Shown here one piece after another: positions 8,439-17,145 of a DNA stretch of 64,000 nt. Origin of the DNA: Caulobacter sp. UNC358MFTsu5.1 (lineage in GTDB: Bacteria > Pseudomonadota > Alphaproteobacteria > Caulobacterales > Caulobacteraceae); contig NZ_JONW01000012.1 of the NCBI RefSeq assembly GCF_000712075.1, forward strand, positions 62,001 to 126,000. Reading direction: 5' to 3'. The position numbers and the translations under genes are program-made. A model generated the notes under the pieces. That model was not told where the DNA came from. It searched no databases and saw only the letters and a program-made list of their open reading frames with translations. Position 1 is the stretch's first letter. Every line of letters begins with the position of its first letter.

Positions 8439-8777
8439 TTACCCCGGCACCAGCTGCAGCACCGTCAGCGCCGCCGCGCCCCAGGCCACCGGCGCGGCCA
8501 TGGCGGCCCAGGCGATGGGCTCGCGGCCGCGCCGCCACTGGATCCAGGCCAGCAGCGGGGCCAGCAGGCAGACCACCCAGAACCCCGCGCACAGCACGAA
8601 ACCCAGCCAGGCTACCGGATTGTACAGCGAGCCCGGGGCGTCGAAGACCAGGGGCGTGAAGATCGCGGCGATCCCGCCCGGCACGGCCATCAGGCCACAG
8701 GTCAGCGTCGCCAGGACCAGCAGCCAGCGCCGGTTCCGTCGTGAAATCTGGAACCCCGACTTGAGCGCGTTCCCCAT
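8439..8777 (-). CDS. Hypothetical small integral membrane protein
   Basis: About 112 residues with three predicted membrane segments (WLLVLATLTCGLMAVPGGIAAI; VAWLGFVLCAGFWVVCLLAPLL; AAPVAWGAAALTVLQLV). The N-terminus is basic, which suggests a cytoplasmic start. I use the ATG at 8777; an upstream one at 8813 would overlap the xthA start. The gene is divergent from xthA. No family was recognised. Confidence 0.6.
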   Translation of the reverse strand: MGNALKSGFQISRRNRRWLLVLATLTCGLMAVPGGIAAIFTPLVFDAPGSLYNPVAWLGFVLCAGFWVVCLLAPLLAWIQWRRGREPIAWAAMAAPVAWGAAALTVLQLVPG

Positions 8778-8812
8778 GCGCCCTAGCCTCCCGCCGCCGA
8801 CTGGAGCCGTCA

Positions 8813-9601
8813 ATGCGCATCGCCACCTGGAACGTCAATTCCGTCAACGCCCGCCTGGAAAACGTCCTGGCCTGGTTCGAATCGGCCGCGCCCGACGTGG
8901 CCGTGCTCCAGGAGATCAAATGCCTGGACGAGAAGTTCCCGACCGAGGCCTTCGAGCGCCTGGGCTACAACGTCGCCGTCCACGGCCAGAAGACCTACAA
9001 CGGCGTGGCCATGCTCTCGAAGCACCCGATGGAGGACGTGCGCAAGGGCCTGCCCTTCCTGCATGACGACGAGGTCGACGAGCAGTCGCGCTACATCGAA
9101 GCGGTGATCGGCGCCCCCACGCCCTTCCGGATGGTCGGCATCTACCTGCCCAACGGCAATCCGATCGGCACCGAGAAGTTCGCCTACAAGCTGGCCTGGA
9201 TGAAGCGGCTGCACGCCCACGCCCAGGGGCTGCTCAAGCTGGAGGAGCCGCTGGTCATCGCCGGCGACTACAACGTCATCCCCGAGGCCGAGGACGTGGC
9301 CAATCCCGAGGCCTGGCTGGGCGACGCCCTGTTCCGGCCCGAGAGCCGGGGCGCCTTCCGGGCCTTGAAGAACCTGGGCTTCACCGACGCCTACATGCAG
9401 GCCGACGGCGCGCCGGGCGGCTACACCTTCTGGGACTACCAGGCCGGCGCCTGGCCCCGGAACCTGGGCATCCGCATCGACCACCTGCTGCTGTCGCCCC
9501 AGGCGGCCGACAAGCTGGCCGGCGTCGTCATCCACCGCGACGAGCGCGACAAGGAAAAGCCGTCGGATCACGTTCCCGTGGTCGCCGAGCTGGCCCTCTG
9601 A
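8813..9601 (+). CDS. xthA: Exodeoxyribonuclease III
   Basis: The 262-residue protein is a full-length ExoIII/APE-type AP endonuclease for base-excision repair. Conserved motifs: 'MRIATWNVNSVNARL' at the N-terminus, 'LQEIKCLDEKFP' (metal-binding Glu), 'VGIYLPNGNP', 'IAGDYNV' (catalytic Asp/Asn) and 'DHVPVVAEL' at the end (catalytic His). The start directly gives the canonical N-terminus. Confidence 0.96.
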   Translation: MRIATWNVNSVNARLENVLAWFESAAPDVAVLQEIKCLDEKFPTEAFERLGYNVAVHGQKTYNGVAMLSKHPMEDVRKGLPFLHDDEVDEQSRYIEAVIGAPTPFRMVGIYLPNGNPIGTEKFAYKLAWMKRLHAHAQGLLKLEEPLVIAGDYNVIPEAEDVANPEAWLGDALFRPESRGAFRALKNLGFTDAYMQADGAPGGYTFWDYQAGAWPRNLGIRIDHLLLSPQAADKLAGVVIHRDERDKEKPSDHVPVVAELAL

Positions 9602-9645
9602 AACATCAACTGTTCGGAAACCCGGACTCTCGCTAGCCTGATCCC

Positions 9646-10497
9646 ATGAGCGAACTCTGGCGTCTTTTGCTGCTGGTGACCCTGTCGGCGTCCGCGGTGA
9701 CCTTCGTGGGCAGCGCCGCCATCTGGTTCATGGACGAGGAGCGCCGGATCCGCCGCGCCCTGCGCCACGTGCTCAAGGGCTCGCCCGAGACCGTGATCGT
9801 CGCCAAGGGCCGCGGCCGGGGCGCGGGCTTCAACTTCACCACCAACCAGGCCGCCGTGGCCTGGGACAGCGGCGCCTGGTGCCTGATCTACCGCATCGAC
9901 GAGCTGATGGGGGCCGAGCTGTCGGTGGACGGCCAGGTGATCGGCCGCGTCTTCCGGGGCGAGCCGCGCCGGGCCATCGACCAGATCGTCCAGCAAGCCG
10001 CCCAGGTGACCCTGAAGCTGATCTTCGACGATCCGCGCCATCCCGACTTCGAACTGGACCTGTGGCTGGAGGGCGACCAGCAGCGCCGCGAGAGCCGCTC
10101 GCCGGCCGACGCCATCCAGGAGGCCAACCGCTGGCTGCTGCGCGCCGACGCCATCGTCCGCCGCCCCCTGGCCCCGAAGGCCAAGGCCGCCCAGGCTCCG
10201 GAGACGTCCGAGCCGGCCATCAAGACCCGCCCGCCGGCCGTCGAGCCGGAACCCGCGCCCAAGCCCTATACGCCGGCTCTCGAGGCGGTCGCCGCCGCCA
10301 CGCCGGCGCGTTCGGCCGCCACGGCCCCGCTGTTCGACGAGATCGACACCACCGCCGACCCCACGGAAGCTCCGTGGGACGATGATCTGGACGACGATCC
10401 GCCGCCGATCCCGGAAAAGGCCTACAAGCCGGTCTCCAAGGCCGCGCGCCCGCCCAGGGGCGACCAGGACGAGCTGCCGTTCGACCTGGACGACTGA
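9646..10497 (+). CDS. Hypothetical membrane-anchored protein
   Basis: A 283-residue protein. One N-terminal membrane helix (about 7-28) is followed by a cytoplasmic-looking region with 'GRGAGFNFTTNQAAVAWDSGAWCLIYRIDELMGAEL', which reads like a beta-rich sensor or PH-like fold. The C-terminal 110 residues are Ala/Pro-rich and acidic, ending 'DELPFDLDD'. I know no named family. The compositional pattern matches its neighbours, so it is probably a native gene of the lineage. Confidence 0.7.
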   Translation: MSELWRLLLLVTLSASAVTFVGSAAIWFMDEERRIRRALRHVLKGSPETVIVAKGRGRGAGFNFTTNQAAVAWDSGAWCLIYRIDELMGAELSVDGQVIGRVFRGEPRRAIDQIVQQAAQVTLKLIFDDPRHPDFELDLWLEGDQQRRESRSPADAIQEANRWLLRADAIVRRPLAPKAKAAQAPETSEPAIKTRPPAVEPEPAPKPYTPALEAVAAATPARSAATAPLFDEIDTTADPTEAPWDDDLDDDPPPIPEKAYKPVSKAARPPRGDQDELPFDLDD

Positions 10498-10572
10498 TCC
10501 CGTTTGACTCCTCGCGCGTTTGACCGCCCAAATGCCTTGTCAGCTTGCCAGTTGACCTTTGGGGAGTCCTTG

Positions 10573-10899
10573 ATGCGTCTGGTTCTCGCTTCCGCCCTCG
10601 CCCTTTGCTGCGCCGCGCCGGCCCTGGCCGAGACGCGGCCGCTGGCCCTCACGCCCGCCGACACCGATCGCGACGGCGTGGTCAGCACCCAGGAGGCCGC
10701 CGCCTGGCTGGACCGGGATCGCGGGGTGATCGTGCCGGTCCGGCTGAGCGCCTCGGCCCGCGCCGCCGCGGCGGTGGAGCAGCGCCGGACGATGTTCGAC
10801 CAGGGCCTGCTGCGCCCCAACGACTTCCGCGCCCCGCCCCCCGAGGACCGCCCGCCGGAAGACCTGTTCTACAAGGACTTCAAGAAGATCAAGAAATAG
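10573..10899 (+). CDS. Small secreted EF-hand protein
   Basis: 108 residues. Residues 1-19 form a signal peptide ending ALA. The mature protein has an EF-hand calcium loop, DTDRDGVVSTQE, with Asp at positions 1, 3 and 5, Gly at 6 and Glu at 12. The rest is basic and ends in KDFKKIKK. The upstream in-frame Met at 10504 is ignored because the start at 10573 yields the signal peptide and has a GGGGAG site before it. Likely a periplasmic calcium-binding protein; its partner is unknown. Confidence 0.75.
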   Translation: MRLVLASALALCCAAPALAETRPLALTPADTDRDGVVSTQEAAAWLDRDRGVIVPVRLSASARAAAAVEQRRTMFDQGLLRPNDFRAPPPEDRPPEDLFYKDFKKIKK

Positions 10900-10910
10900 G
10901 GGCCGAAAGG

Positions 10911-10946
10911 AAAAGGGGCCGGGCGATCCGCCCGGCCCCTCTCTTT
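10911..10946. terminator. Bidirectional terminator between EF-hand gene and ilvD
   Basis: An 11-bp perfect stem GGGGCCGGGCG (10915-10925) / CGCCCGGCCCC (10929-10939) with a three-base loop, an A-run on the left and a T/C-rich tail on the right. It sits exactly between two convergent genes. Confidence 0.75.
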
Positions 10947-12676
10947 CAGATGTCCGCGTAGACGTGGGTCTCTTTCGCCGCGCCCGGATGGGTGGTGGCC
11001 CCCAGATAGGCCGGCCCCACCAGCTGGGCGAACTTCCAGATCGCGCCGCTGTTGTAGTCGTGGCCGCGCGGCTTCCAGGCGGCCTTGCGGCGCGCCAGTT
11101 CCTCGGCCTCGACCTCCAGATCGATCGTCCCCTTGGTGGCGTCGATGCTGATGATGTCGCCGTCCTGGACCAGGGCGATCGGACCGCCCACGGCGGCTTC
11201 CGGTCCCACGTGGCCGATGCACAGGCCGCGCGTGGCGCCCGAGAAGCGGCCGTCGGTGATCAGGGCGATGTTCTCCACGCCCTGGCCGTAGATGGCGGCC
11301 GTGGTCGACAGCATCTCGCGCATGCCCGGCCCGCCCTTGGGACCTTCGTAGCGGATGACCAGGACGTCGCCTTCCTTGTAGTCGCGGTTCGACACCGCCT
11401 CGAAGCAGGCCGCCTCGCCGTCGAACACCCGGGCCGGGCCGCGGTGCACCTGGTGCTTGAGGCCGGCCACCTTGACGATGCCGCCCTCGGGAGCCAGCGA
11501 GCCCCACAGGCCCACCACGCCGCCGGTCGGCGACAGCGGGTTGCTGGCCGGACGGATCACGTCCTGGTCGTCGCGCCAGACCACGTCGGCCAGGTTCTCG
11601 GCCAGGGTCTTGCCGGTCACCGTCATGACGTCGCCGTGCAGCAGGCCGGCGTCCAGCAGGGTGCGCAGCAGCATCGGCACGCCGCCGGCCTCGCCCATGT
11701 CCTTGGCCACGTAGCGGCCGCCGGGCTTGAGGTCGGCGACATAGGGCGTGCGGGCGGCGATCTCGGCCACGTCCTTCAGGGTGAACTCGATGCCGCACTC
11801 GTGGGCCATGGCCGGAAGGTGCAGGGCGCCGTTGGTCGAACCGCCGGTGGCGGCGACGACGACGGCGGCGTTCTCGAACGCCTTGCGGGTGCAGATGTCG
11901 CGCGGGCGGATGTTCTGCTCGATCAGCCGCATCACCGCCTCGCCCGAGGCCACGGCGTACTGGTCGCGGTCCAGATACGGGGCCGGCAGGGCCGAGGACA
12001 GCGGCAGGGCCAGGCCGATGGCTTCCGACACGCAGGCCATGGTGTTGGCGGTGAACTGGCCGCCGCAGGCGCCGTCCGACGGACAGGCGTGCTTCTCCAG
12101 CTCGCACAGGGTCTTCTCGTCCATGGTGCCGGCCGCGTGGGCGCCGACGCCCTCGAACACGTCCATCACGGTGATGTCCTTGCCCTGGAAGCGGCCGGGC
12201 AGGATCGAGCCGCCGTACAGGAACACGCTGGGCACGTTGAGGCGCAGCATGGCCATCATCATGCCCGGCAGGCTTTTGTCGCAGCCGGCCACGCCGACCA
12301 GGGCGTCATAGCCGTGGCCGCGCATGGTCAGCTCGACGGAGTCGGCGATCACGTCGCGGCTGACCAGGGACGAGCGCATGCCCTCGTGGCCCATGGCGAT
12401 GCCGTCGGTGACGGTGATGGTGCAGAACTCGCGCGGGGTGCCGCCGGCCGCCTTGACGCCCTTGGCCACGGCGTTGGCCTGGCGCATCAGGGCGGTGTTG
12501 CACGGCGCGGCCTCGTTCCAGCACGAGGCCACCCCTACGAACGGCTGGGCGATCTCGCGCGTGCCAAGACCCATGGCGTAGTAATACGAGCGGTGCGGCG
12601 CGCGGGCCGGCCCTTCGGTTACATGCCGGCTCGGGAGTTGCGACTTGTCCCAGGTGCCGTCGGGTTTCTTGGTCAT
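10946..12676 (-). CDS. ilvD: Dihydroxy-acid dehydratase
   Basis: IlvD dehydrates 2,3-dihydroxy-isovalerate and -methylvalerate to the 2-keto acids of valine/leucine and isoleucine synthesis. The 576-residue protein has the Fe-S ligands in 'SCWNEAAPCN', 'VAGCDKSLPGM' and 'GACGGQFTANTM', and the C-terminal 'DGRFSGATRG' and 'VGPEA' motifs of the family. I considered sugar-acid dehydratases of the same superfamily, but length and motifs fit IlvD better. It is divergent from the GH39 gene, with 267 bases between. Confidence 0.92.
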   Translation of the reverse strand: MTKKPDGTWDKSQLPSRHVTEGPARAPHRSYYYAMGLGTREIAQPFVGVASCWNEAAPCNTALMRQANAVAKGVKAAGGTPREFCTITVTDGIAMGHEGMRSSLVSRDVIADSVELTMRGHGYDALVGVAGCDKSLPGMMMAMLRLNVPSVFLYGGSILPGRFQGKDITVMDVFEGVGAHAAGTMDEKTLCELEKHACPSDGACGGQFTANTMACVSEAIGLALPLSSALPAPYLDRDQYAVASGEAVMRLIEQNIRPRDICTRKAFENAAVVVAATGGSTNGALHLPAMAHECGIEFTLKDVAEIAARTPYVADLKPGGRYVAKDMGEAGGVPMLLRTLLDAGLLHGDVMTVTGKTLAENLADVVWRDDQDVIRPASNPLSPTGGVVGLWGSLAPEGGIVKVAGLKHQVHRGPARVFDGEAACFEAVSNRDYKEGDVLVIRYEGPKGGPGMREMLSTTAAIYGQGVENIALITDGRFSGATRGLCIGHVGPEAAVGGPIALVQDGDIISIDATKGTIDLEVEAEELARRKAAWKPRGHDYNSGAIWKFAQLVGPAYLGATTHPGAAKETHVYADI

Positions 12677-12875
12677 GATGGTACGCCTTCCAAAGAGTGC
12701 GCCGTGGTTAGCTCAGCTGACGGCGCGACGGAAGGGTTCGACGCCGAGTTTTTGCCGGAAACCGGCCGCCCCGCGCTCGTTTCATTGCGAACGGTTCGCG
12801 TAAGCCCGGTCGCCGCGCATGAACAGACCCCTCCCCGCCCTTTTGCCGTTGGGCTGTACGACGCGGCGGGAATAA

Positions 12876-12889
12876 TGGTACCGCTCCCA
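12876..12889. promoter_or_regulatory. LacI-type (XylR-like) operator upstream of the GH39 gene
   Basis: TGGTACCGCTCCCA matches its own reverse complement at TGGnAnCGnTnCCA: ten of 14 positions are symmetric around a central CG. That is the shape of LacI-family operators, and close to the TGGTAGCGCTACCA type I recall for the xylose repressor XylR of Caulobacter. It lies 55 bases before the beta-xylosidase start, so xylose control of that gene is a reasonable inference. It is also 187 bases from the ilvD start. Confidence 0.55.
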
Positions 12890-12943
12890 ACAACACCGCC
12901 CCGACGACGAGGGCGGGCCACCGCCAGGAAGGGACCGACCGCC

Positions 12944-14527
12944 ATGACGACGACCGCCACCAGGACCGGCCTGCGCGCCGCGATCGCCGCCTCGGCCCTG
13001 GCCGTGCTGCTGGCGGGTTCCGCCACGGCTCAGGAGAAGCCGGCCGTCCGCCATATCGCCATCGACGCCCAGGCGCCGACCACGCCGCGCGACCGGTTCT
13101 ACGACCTGTCGGTCGGCTCGGACTATCCCGGCACCCTGCTGCGCGAAGACAGCCTGGCCCAGCTGAAGACGGCCCGCGACGAGCTGGGTTTCCGCTATGT
13201 CCGCTTCCACGGCATCTTCCACGACGTGCTGGGGACCTATCGCGTGGTCGACGGCCAGCCGGTCTACGACTGGACCAAGATCAACCAGCTGTACGACCGC
13301 CTGCTGGGCATGGGGATCAAGCCCTTCGTCGAGCTGGGCTTCACCCCCCTGGCCATGAAGTCGTCCGACAACCAGATCTTCTGGTGGAAGGGCAACACCT
13401 CCCACCCCGATCCCAAGCAGTGGGCCGGCCTGGTCGACGCGTTCGTGCGCCATATCCAGCAGCGCTACGGCCAGGCCGAGGTGCGGTCCTGGTATTTCGA
13501 GGTCTGGAACGAGCCCAATCTCGACGGCTTCTGGGAGAAGGCCGACCAGAAGGCCTATTTCGAGCTCTATGACCTGACCGCCCGCACCATCAAGGCGATC
13601 GATCCGGCGCTGCGGGTCGGCGGCCCCTCGACGGCCGGCGCGGCTTGGACGCCGGAGTTCCTGAGCCACGTCCAGGCCTCGGGCGCGCCGGTCGACTTCA
13701 TCACCACCCACACCTACGGCGTGGACGGCGGCTTCCTGGACGAGAACGGCAAGAGCGACACCAAGCTGTCGCCCTCGCAGGACGCCATCGTCGGCGACAT
13801 CCGCCGGGTGCGCCGCGAGATCGAGGCCTCGTTCAAGCCCGGCCTGCCGCTGTACTTCACCGAGTGGAGCACCAGCTACACGCCGCGCGATCCGGTGCAC
13901 GACTCCTATGTCAGCGCGCCCTACATCCTCTCCAAGCTCAAGGGCAGCGAGGGCCAGCTGCAGGGCATGAGCTACTGGACCTACAGCGACCTGTTCGAAG
14001 AGCCCGGCCCGCCCACCGCGCCGTTCGAGGGCGGCTTCGGCCTGATGAACCCGCAGGGAATCCGCAAGCCGGCCTGGTTCGCCTACAAGTACCTGAACCA
14101 GCTGGGCGACAAGGCCGTGAAGGTCGCCGACACCCAGACCTGGGCCACCGCCGACGCCGGCGGCGTCCAGGCCCTGGTCTGGGATTTCCGCCAGCCGGTC
14201 CAGACGGTCAGCAACCGCCCCTACTACACCAAGGTCCAGCCCACCGTGGACGTCGAGCCGGTCAGCCTGGACCTCAAGGGCCTCAAGCCCGGCCGCTACG
14301 ACGTCCAGATCTTCCGCACCGGCTTCAAGACCAACGACGCCTACACCGCCTATCTGGAACTGGGCTCGCCCAAGACCCTGACCGACCAGCAGGTGCGCGA
14401 CCTGAACGCCCTGACGACGGACAAGCCCGAGACCCGGACCCTGACCATCGGCAAGATCGGCGCGGCCAGCGTGGCGGTGCCGATGCGGGCCAACGACGTG
14501 GTGCTGGTGAAGGTGGCGCCGAGGTAG
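12944..14527 (+). CDS. Secreted GH39 beta-xylosidase
   Basis: This 527-residue enzyme has a signal peptide (about residues 1-28, ending SATA) and the GH39 fold. The acid/base Glu is in 'YFEVWNEPN' (Glu190) and the nucleophile Glu is in 'LYFTEWSTSY' (Glu307). 'THTYGVDGGF' and 'MSYWTYSDLFEE' are also typical. GH39 xylosidases release xylose from xylo-oligosaccharides, in keeping with plant-polymer use by Caulobacter, which has an enzyme of this type (XynB2). The gene follows a XylR-like operator. A very long open frame extends upstream of this start across the antisense strand of ilvD; I reject that part because the ATG at 12944 gives a proper signal peptide. Confidence 0.9.
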   Translation: MTTTATRTGLRAAIAASALAVLLAGSATAQEKPAVRHIAIDAQAPTTPRDRFYDLSVGSDYPGTLLREDSLAQLKTARDELGFRYVRFHGIFHDVLGTYRVVDGQPVYDWTKINQLYDRLLGMGIKPFVELGFTPLAMKSSDNQIFWWKGNTSHPDPKQWAGLVDAFVRHIQQRYGQAEVRSWYFEVWNEPNLDGFWEKADQKAYFELYDLTARTIKAIDPALRVGGPSTAGAAWTPEFLSHVQASGAPVDFITTHTYGVDGGFLDENGKSDTKLSPSQDAIVGDIRRVRREIEASFKPGLPLYFTEWSTSYTPRDPVHDSYVSAPYILSKLKGSEGQLQGMSYWTYSDLFEEPGPPTAPFEGGFGLMNPQGIRKPAWFAYKYLNQLGDKAVKVADTQTWATADAGGVQALVWDFRQPVQTVSNRPYYTKVQPTVDVEPVSLDLKGLKPGRYDVQIFRTGFKTNDAYTAYLELGSPKTLTDQQVRDLNALTTDKPETRTLTIGKIGAASVAVPMRANDVVLVKVAPR

Positions 14528-14545
14528 CGCGGCGCTTCTCAAAAG

Positions 14546-14657
14546 GTTGTCATCCCGGAAGCCTCGCAGAGGCTGTCCGGGACCCAGAGGACTGGGCTGA
14601 GGTCTTGCGGTTCACCTGGGTCCCGGACAAGCGCTCCGCGCTTTCCGGGATGACAAC
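14546..14657. repeat. 112-bp palindromic intergenic repeat, copy 1
   Basis: Begins GTTGTCATCCCGGAA and ends TTCCGGGATGACAAC, a perfect 15-bp inverted repeat. Inner stems include GTCCGGGACCCA with TGGGTCCCGGAC. A second copy at 28752-28863 differs at only four positions by my count. It lies between the convergent GH39 and Gfo/Idh/MocA genes and may also act as a terminator. Confidence 0.85.
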
Positions 14658-14684
14658 GGTGGGGGATGATGGCCGGGCTAGGCG

Positions 14685-15605
14685 CTAGCCGCCAGCCGCC
14701 TGCTCCACGGCCAGGCCCAGGTCCAGCGCCCGGGCGGCTTCTTCGCCAGTGACCACCGGACGCGGGGCCTCGCCGCGCACGGCCTTCAGGAAGCCGGCGA
14801 CGCTCTGGCCCAGCGGATCCTTGCCGGCCGGGGTGTCGTTGAAGTTCTCGATCAGCGGGAACGGGGTGGTGTTGCGGAAGGTGCGGGCCAGGAAGTCGAT
14901 CTCGACCTCGCCGGAGGGGTAGACCACCTTCATCGTCCGCTCGCGGGCCTCGGCCACGCGCGAGCTGTCGAACACGGCGGTGAAGCCGTTGTCGAAAGTG
15001 GCCTCGGCCTTGACCCAGTCGAGCGAGGTCGAGCGGGTGATCGCCCCCTCGCCTTCCACCGCCACCGGCTCGCCGTCGCATAGCGCCAGGGCCAGGTCGA
15101 TGTCGTGGATCATCAGGTCCAGCACCACCGAGACGTCGAGGTTGCGGTCCGAGGGCGTGCCCCGGCGCACGGCTTCCAGGCGCAGCGGCTGCTCGGGGAT
15201 GTCCAGCAGGCCCATGGCCTGGAACACCACGCGCTCCTGGTGGCCGCAGGCCAGCGGCACGCCGGCCTTGGCGGCGGCGGCGACCAGGGCGTCGGCGTCG
15301 TCCGGCGTCACGGCCAGCGGCTTTTCGGAATAGACCGGCTTGCCGGCCTTCAGCGCCGCCAGGCCCGCCTTGGCGTGATGCACGGCGGGGGTGGCGACGG
15401 TGACCACGTCGACCGCGGCCAGGAAGGCGGCCTGGTCGTCGAAGGCCTGGGCCCCCAAGGGCTCGGCCAGGGCCTTGGCCCGTTCCAGGTCGATGTCGAA
15501 CACCGCGACCAGCGCGACGCCGTCCAGCTCGACATACTTCTTGGCGTGATAGCCGCCGAACACCCCGGCGCCGACGACGCCCGCTTTCAGAACATCCTGG
15601 GTCAT
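14685..15605 (-). CDS. Gfo/Idh/MocA family oxidoreductase
   Basis: A 306-residue NAD(P)-dependent sugar or sugar-nucleotide dehydrogenase. The N-terminal Rossmann fold shows 'AGVVGAGVFGGYHAKKYVEL', then 'VDVVTVATPAVHH' and the family signature 'KPVYSEKPLAV' (the EKP motif). In the C-terminal domain 'LDLMIHDIDLALAL' carries the HDID active-site motif. I cannot tell the substrate; enzymes of this shape act for instance on UDP-GlcNAc derivatives or inositols. It stands alone between convergent and divergent neighbours. Confidence 0.85.
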   Translation of the reverse strand: MTQDVLKAGVVGAGVFGGYHAKKYVELDGVALVAVFDIDLERAKALAEPLGAQAFDDQAAFLAAVDVVTVATPAVHHAKAGLAALKAGKPVYSEKPLAVTPDDADALVAAAAKAGVPLACGHQERVVFQAMGLLDIPEQPLRLEAVRRGTPSDRNLDVSVVLDLMIHDIDLALALCDGEPVAVEGEGAITRSTSLDWVKAEATFDNGFTAVFDSSRVAEARERTMKVVYPSGEVEIDFLARTFRNTTPFPLIENFNDTPAGKDPLGQSVAGFLKAVRGEAPRPVVTGEEAARALDLGLAVEQAAGG

Positions 15606-15720
15606 GGCCGCTGTCTATCGTGTTCGCTTTCCTGCGGGAAGCACTGGAGCCTCGGCGAAGACCGGTCTAAACGTTCGTTTAAACAACGCACCCCGATGAG
15701 CGGGGTTGGGAGGCAAGGCC

Positions 15721-16746
15721 ATGGTCACGTCGCGCGAAATCCGTCTGAAGAGCCGCCCCGTCGGCGTCCCGGCCCACGAGAACTTCGAACTGGCCAGCGT
15801 CGAGGTCGGCGCGCCGGGCGACGGCGAGATCCAGGTCAGGAACCTGTGGATGTCGGTCGACCCGTACATGCGCGGCCGCATGACCGACCGGAAGAGCTAC
15901 GTGGCGCCGTTCGAGCTGGGCAAGGCGCTGCAGGGCGGCGCGATCGGCGAGGTCACCGCCTCGAACGACCCGGACTACAAGGTGGGCGACATCGTCTCGA
16001 CGATGTTCGGCTGGCGCGAGGTCTTCAACGTCTCGCCCAAGGCCCTGGCCGCCGGCGGCATGGGCGCGGTGACCAAGATCGACACCCACGGCCTGCCGCC
16101 CCAGACCTTCCTGGGCGTGGCCGGCATGCCGGGCCTGACCGCCTATGTCGGCCTGCTGCGGATCGCGGCCCTGAAGGAGGGCGACGTGGTGTTCGTCTCG
16201 GCCGCCGCCGGCGCGGTGGGCTCGGTGGTCTGCCAGATCGCCAAGCTGAAGGGCCACACCGTGATCGGCTCGGCCGGCGGACCGGAGAAGGTGGCCTTCC
16301 TCAAGAGCATCGGCGTCGACCACGTGATCGACTACAAGGCCACGCCCGACGTGGTGGCCGAGCTGGAGAAGGTCGCGCCCAAGGGCATTGACGTCTATTT
16401 CGAGAACGTCGGCGGCGTGCACCTGGAAGCCGCCCTCAACTCGGCCCGCACCTTCGCCCGCTTCGCCGTGTGCGGGATGATCTCGCAGTACAACGAGACC
16501 GGAAAGCCGACCGGCCCGTGGAACGTCGCCCAGATCGTCGGCAAGAGCCTGCGGCTGGAAGGCTTCATCGTCTCCAACCACTACGACCTGGCGCCGCAGT
16601 TCATCGCCGACATGTCCGGCTGGATTTCGTCGGGCAAGATCAAGTGGAACGAGACGGTCGAGCAAGGCGTCGAGCGCGCGCCGGACGCCTTCATCAAGCT
16701 GTTCACCGGCGAGAACCTGGGGAAGATGCTGGTGAAGCTGGGGTAG
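15721..16746 (+). CDS. NADP-dependent MDR-superfamily oxidoreductase (CurA/leukotriene B4 dehydrogenase-like)
   Basis: A zinc-free medium-chain reductase of 341 residues. Family features: 'MSVDPYMRGRM' near the N-terminus, 'GMPGLTAYVGLLRIAALKEGDVVFVSAAAGAVGS' (cofactor-binding), and 'GIDVYFENVGG'. Relatives reduce alpha,beta-unsaturated ketones such as curcumin or prostaglandins. I start at ATG 15721, because a GGGAGG site lies just before it; an ATG five codons upstream overlaps that site. Confidence 0.9.
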   Translation: MVTSREIRLKSRPVGVPAHENFELASVEVGAPGDGEIQVRNLWMSVDPYMRGRMTDRKSYVAPFELGKALQGGAIGEVTASNDPDYKVGDIVSTMFGWREVFNVSPKALAAGGMGAVTKIDTHGLPPQTFLGVAGMPGLTAYVGLLRIAALKEGDVVFVSAAAGAVGSVVCQIAKLKGHTVIGSAGGPEKVAFLKSIGVDHVIDYKATPDVVAELEKVAPKGIDVYFENVGGVHLEAALNSARTFARFAVCGMISQYNETGKPTGPWNVAQIVGKSLRLEGFIVSNHYDLAPQFIADMSGWISSGKIKWNETVEQGVERAPDAFIKLFTGENLGKMLVKLG

Positions 16747-17145
16747 CGTCAAAGCGGGGCGTGGGATCACACCCACTTGCCCCCACCTGACGGCTTCGCC
16801 GTCTGTCCGCCCCCATAGGGGGCGGAGTCTTCGCGCCGGAGCGCTCTTCCCCCTTTGGGGGAAGACGACCGCGAAGCGGTCCGTAGGGGGCAAGTGTTCG
16901 CCGCCACAACCTCGACTGAGTCGCCCTTCCCGCCCCTTGCGCCGCGCCAAAACGCCCCCCATCTGCGCACCTCGCCGGTGACGCCCCCAAGCCCGTGTCG
17001 CCGCTATCCCAAGCGAGAAGCCACTTTGAGCGGCGCCCCTGTGTTAAAGCGGCGCAGCCACGCGGCAGCCTCTTCCAATGCTGCCGCGTTTCCATATCTA
17101 ATCCATGTAAGGCGGGTGGTTCGGCCCGCCGGGAGAGAGCGGTCA
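16747..17145. other. Intergenic region before clpS
   Basis: About 400 bases without a believable gene. The first third is the palindromic element at 16775-16895. The remainder should contain the clpS promoter, but I could not assign -35/-10 hexamers with confidence. A GGGAGAGAG sequence 8-16 bases before the clpS ATG is its ribosome site. Confidence 0.5.
16775..16895. repeat. Composite palindromic intergenic element
   Basis: Outer arms ACTTGCCCCC (16775-16784) and GGGGGCAAGT (16886-16895) enclose a series of small perfect hairpins: GACGGCTTCGCCGTC, CGCCCCCATAGGGGGCG, TCTTCCCCCTTTGGGGGAAGA and CCGCGAAGCGG. A related element lies at 43811-43943. Confidence 0.75.

Noticed and set aside
10946..12676. 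Xylonate or gluconate dehydratase instead of IlvD, prompted by the neighbouring xylosidase
   Set aside because: Motifs, length and C-terminal blocks fit IlvD; the operator belongs to the divergent GH39 gene.
10964..14527. A 1187-codon open frame across the antisense strand of ilvD and into GH39
   Set aside because: The part before 12944 has Arg/His/Gly/Asp-rich antisense composition, and the GH39 signal peptide starts cleanly at 12944.
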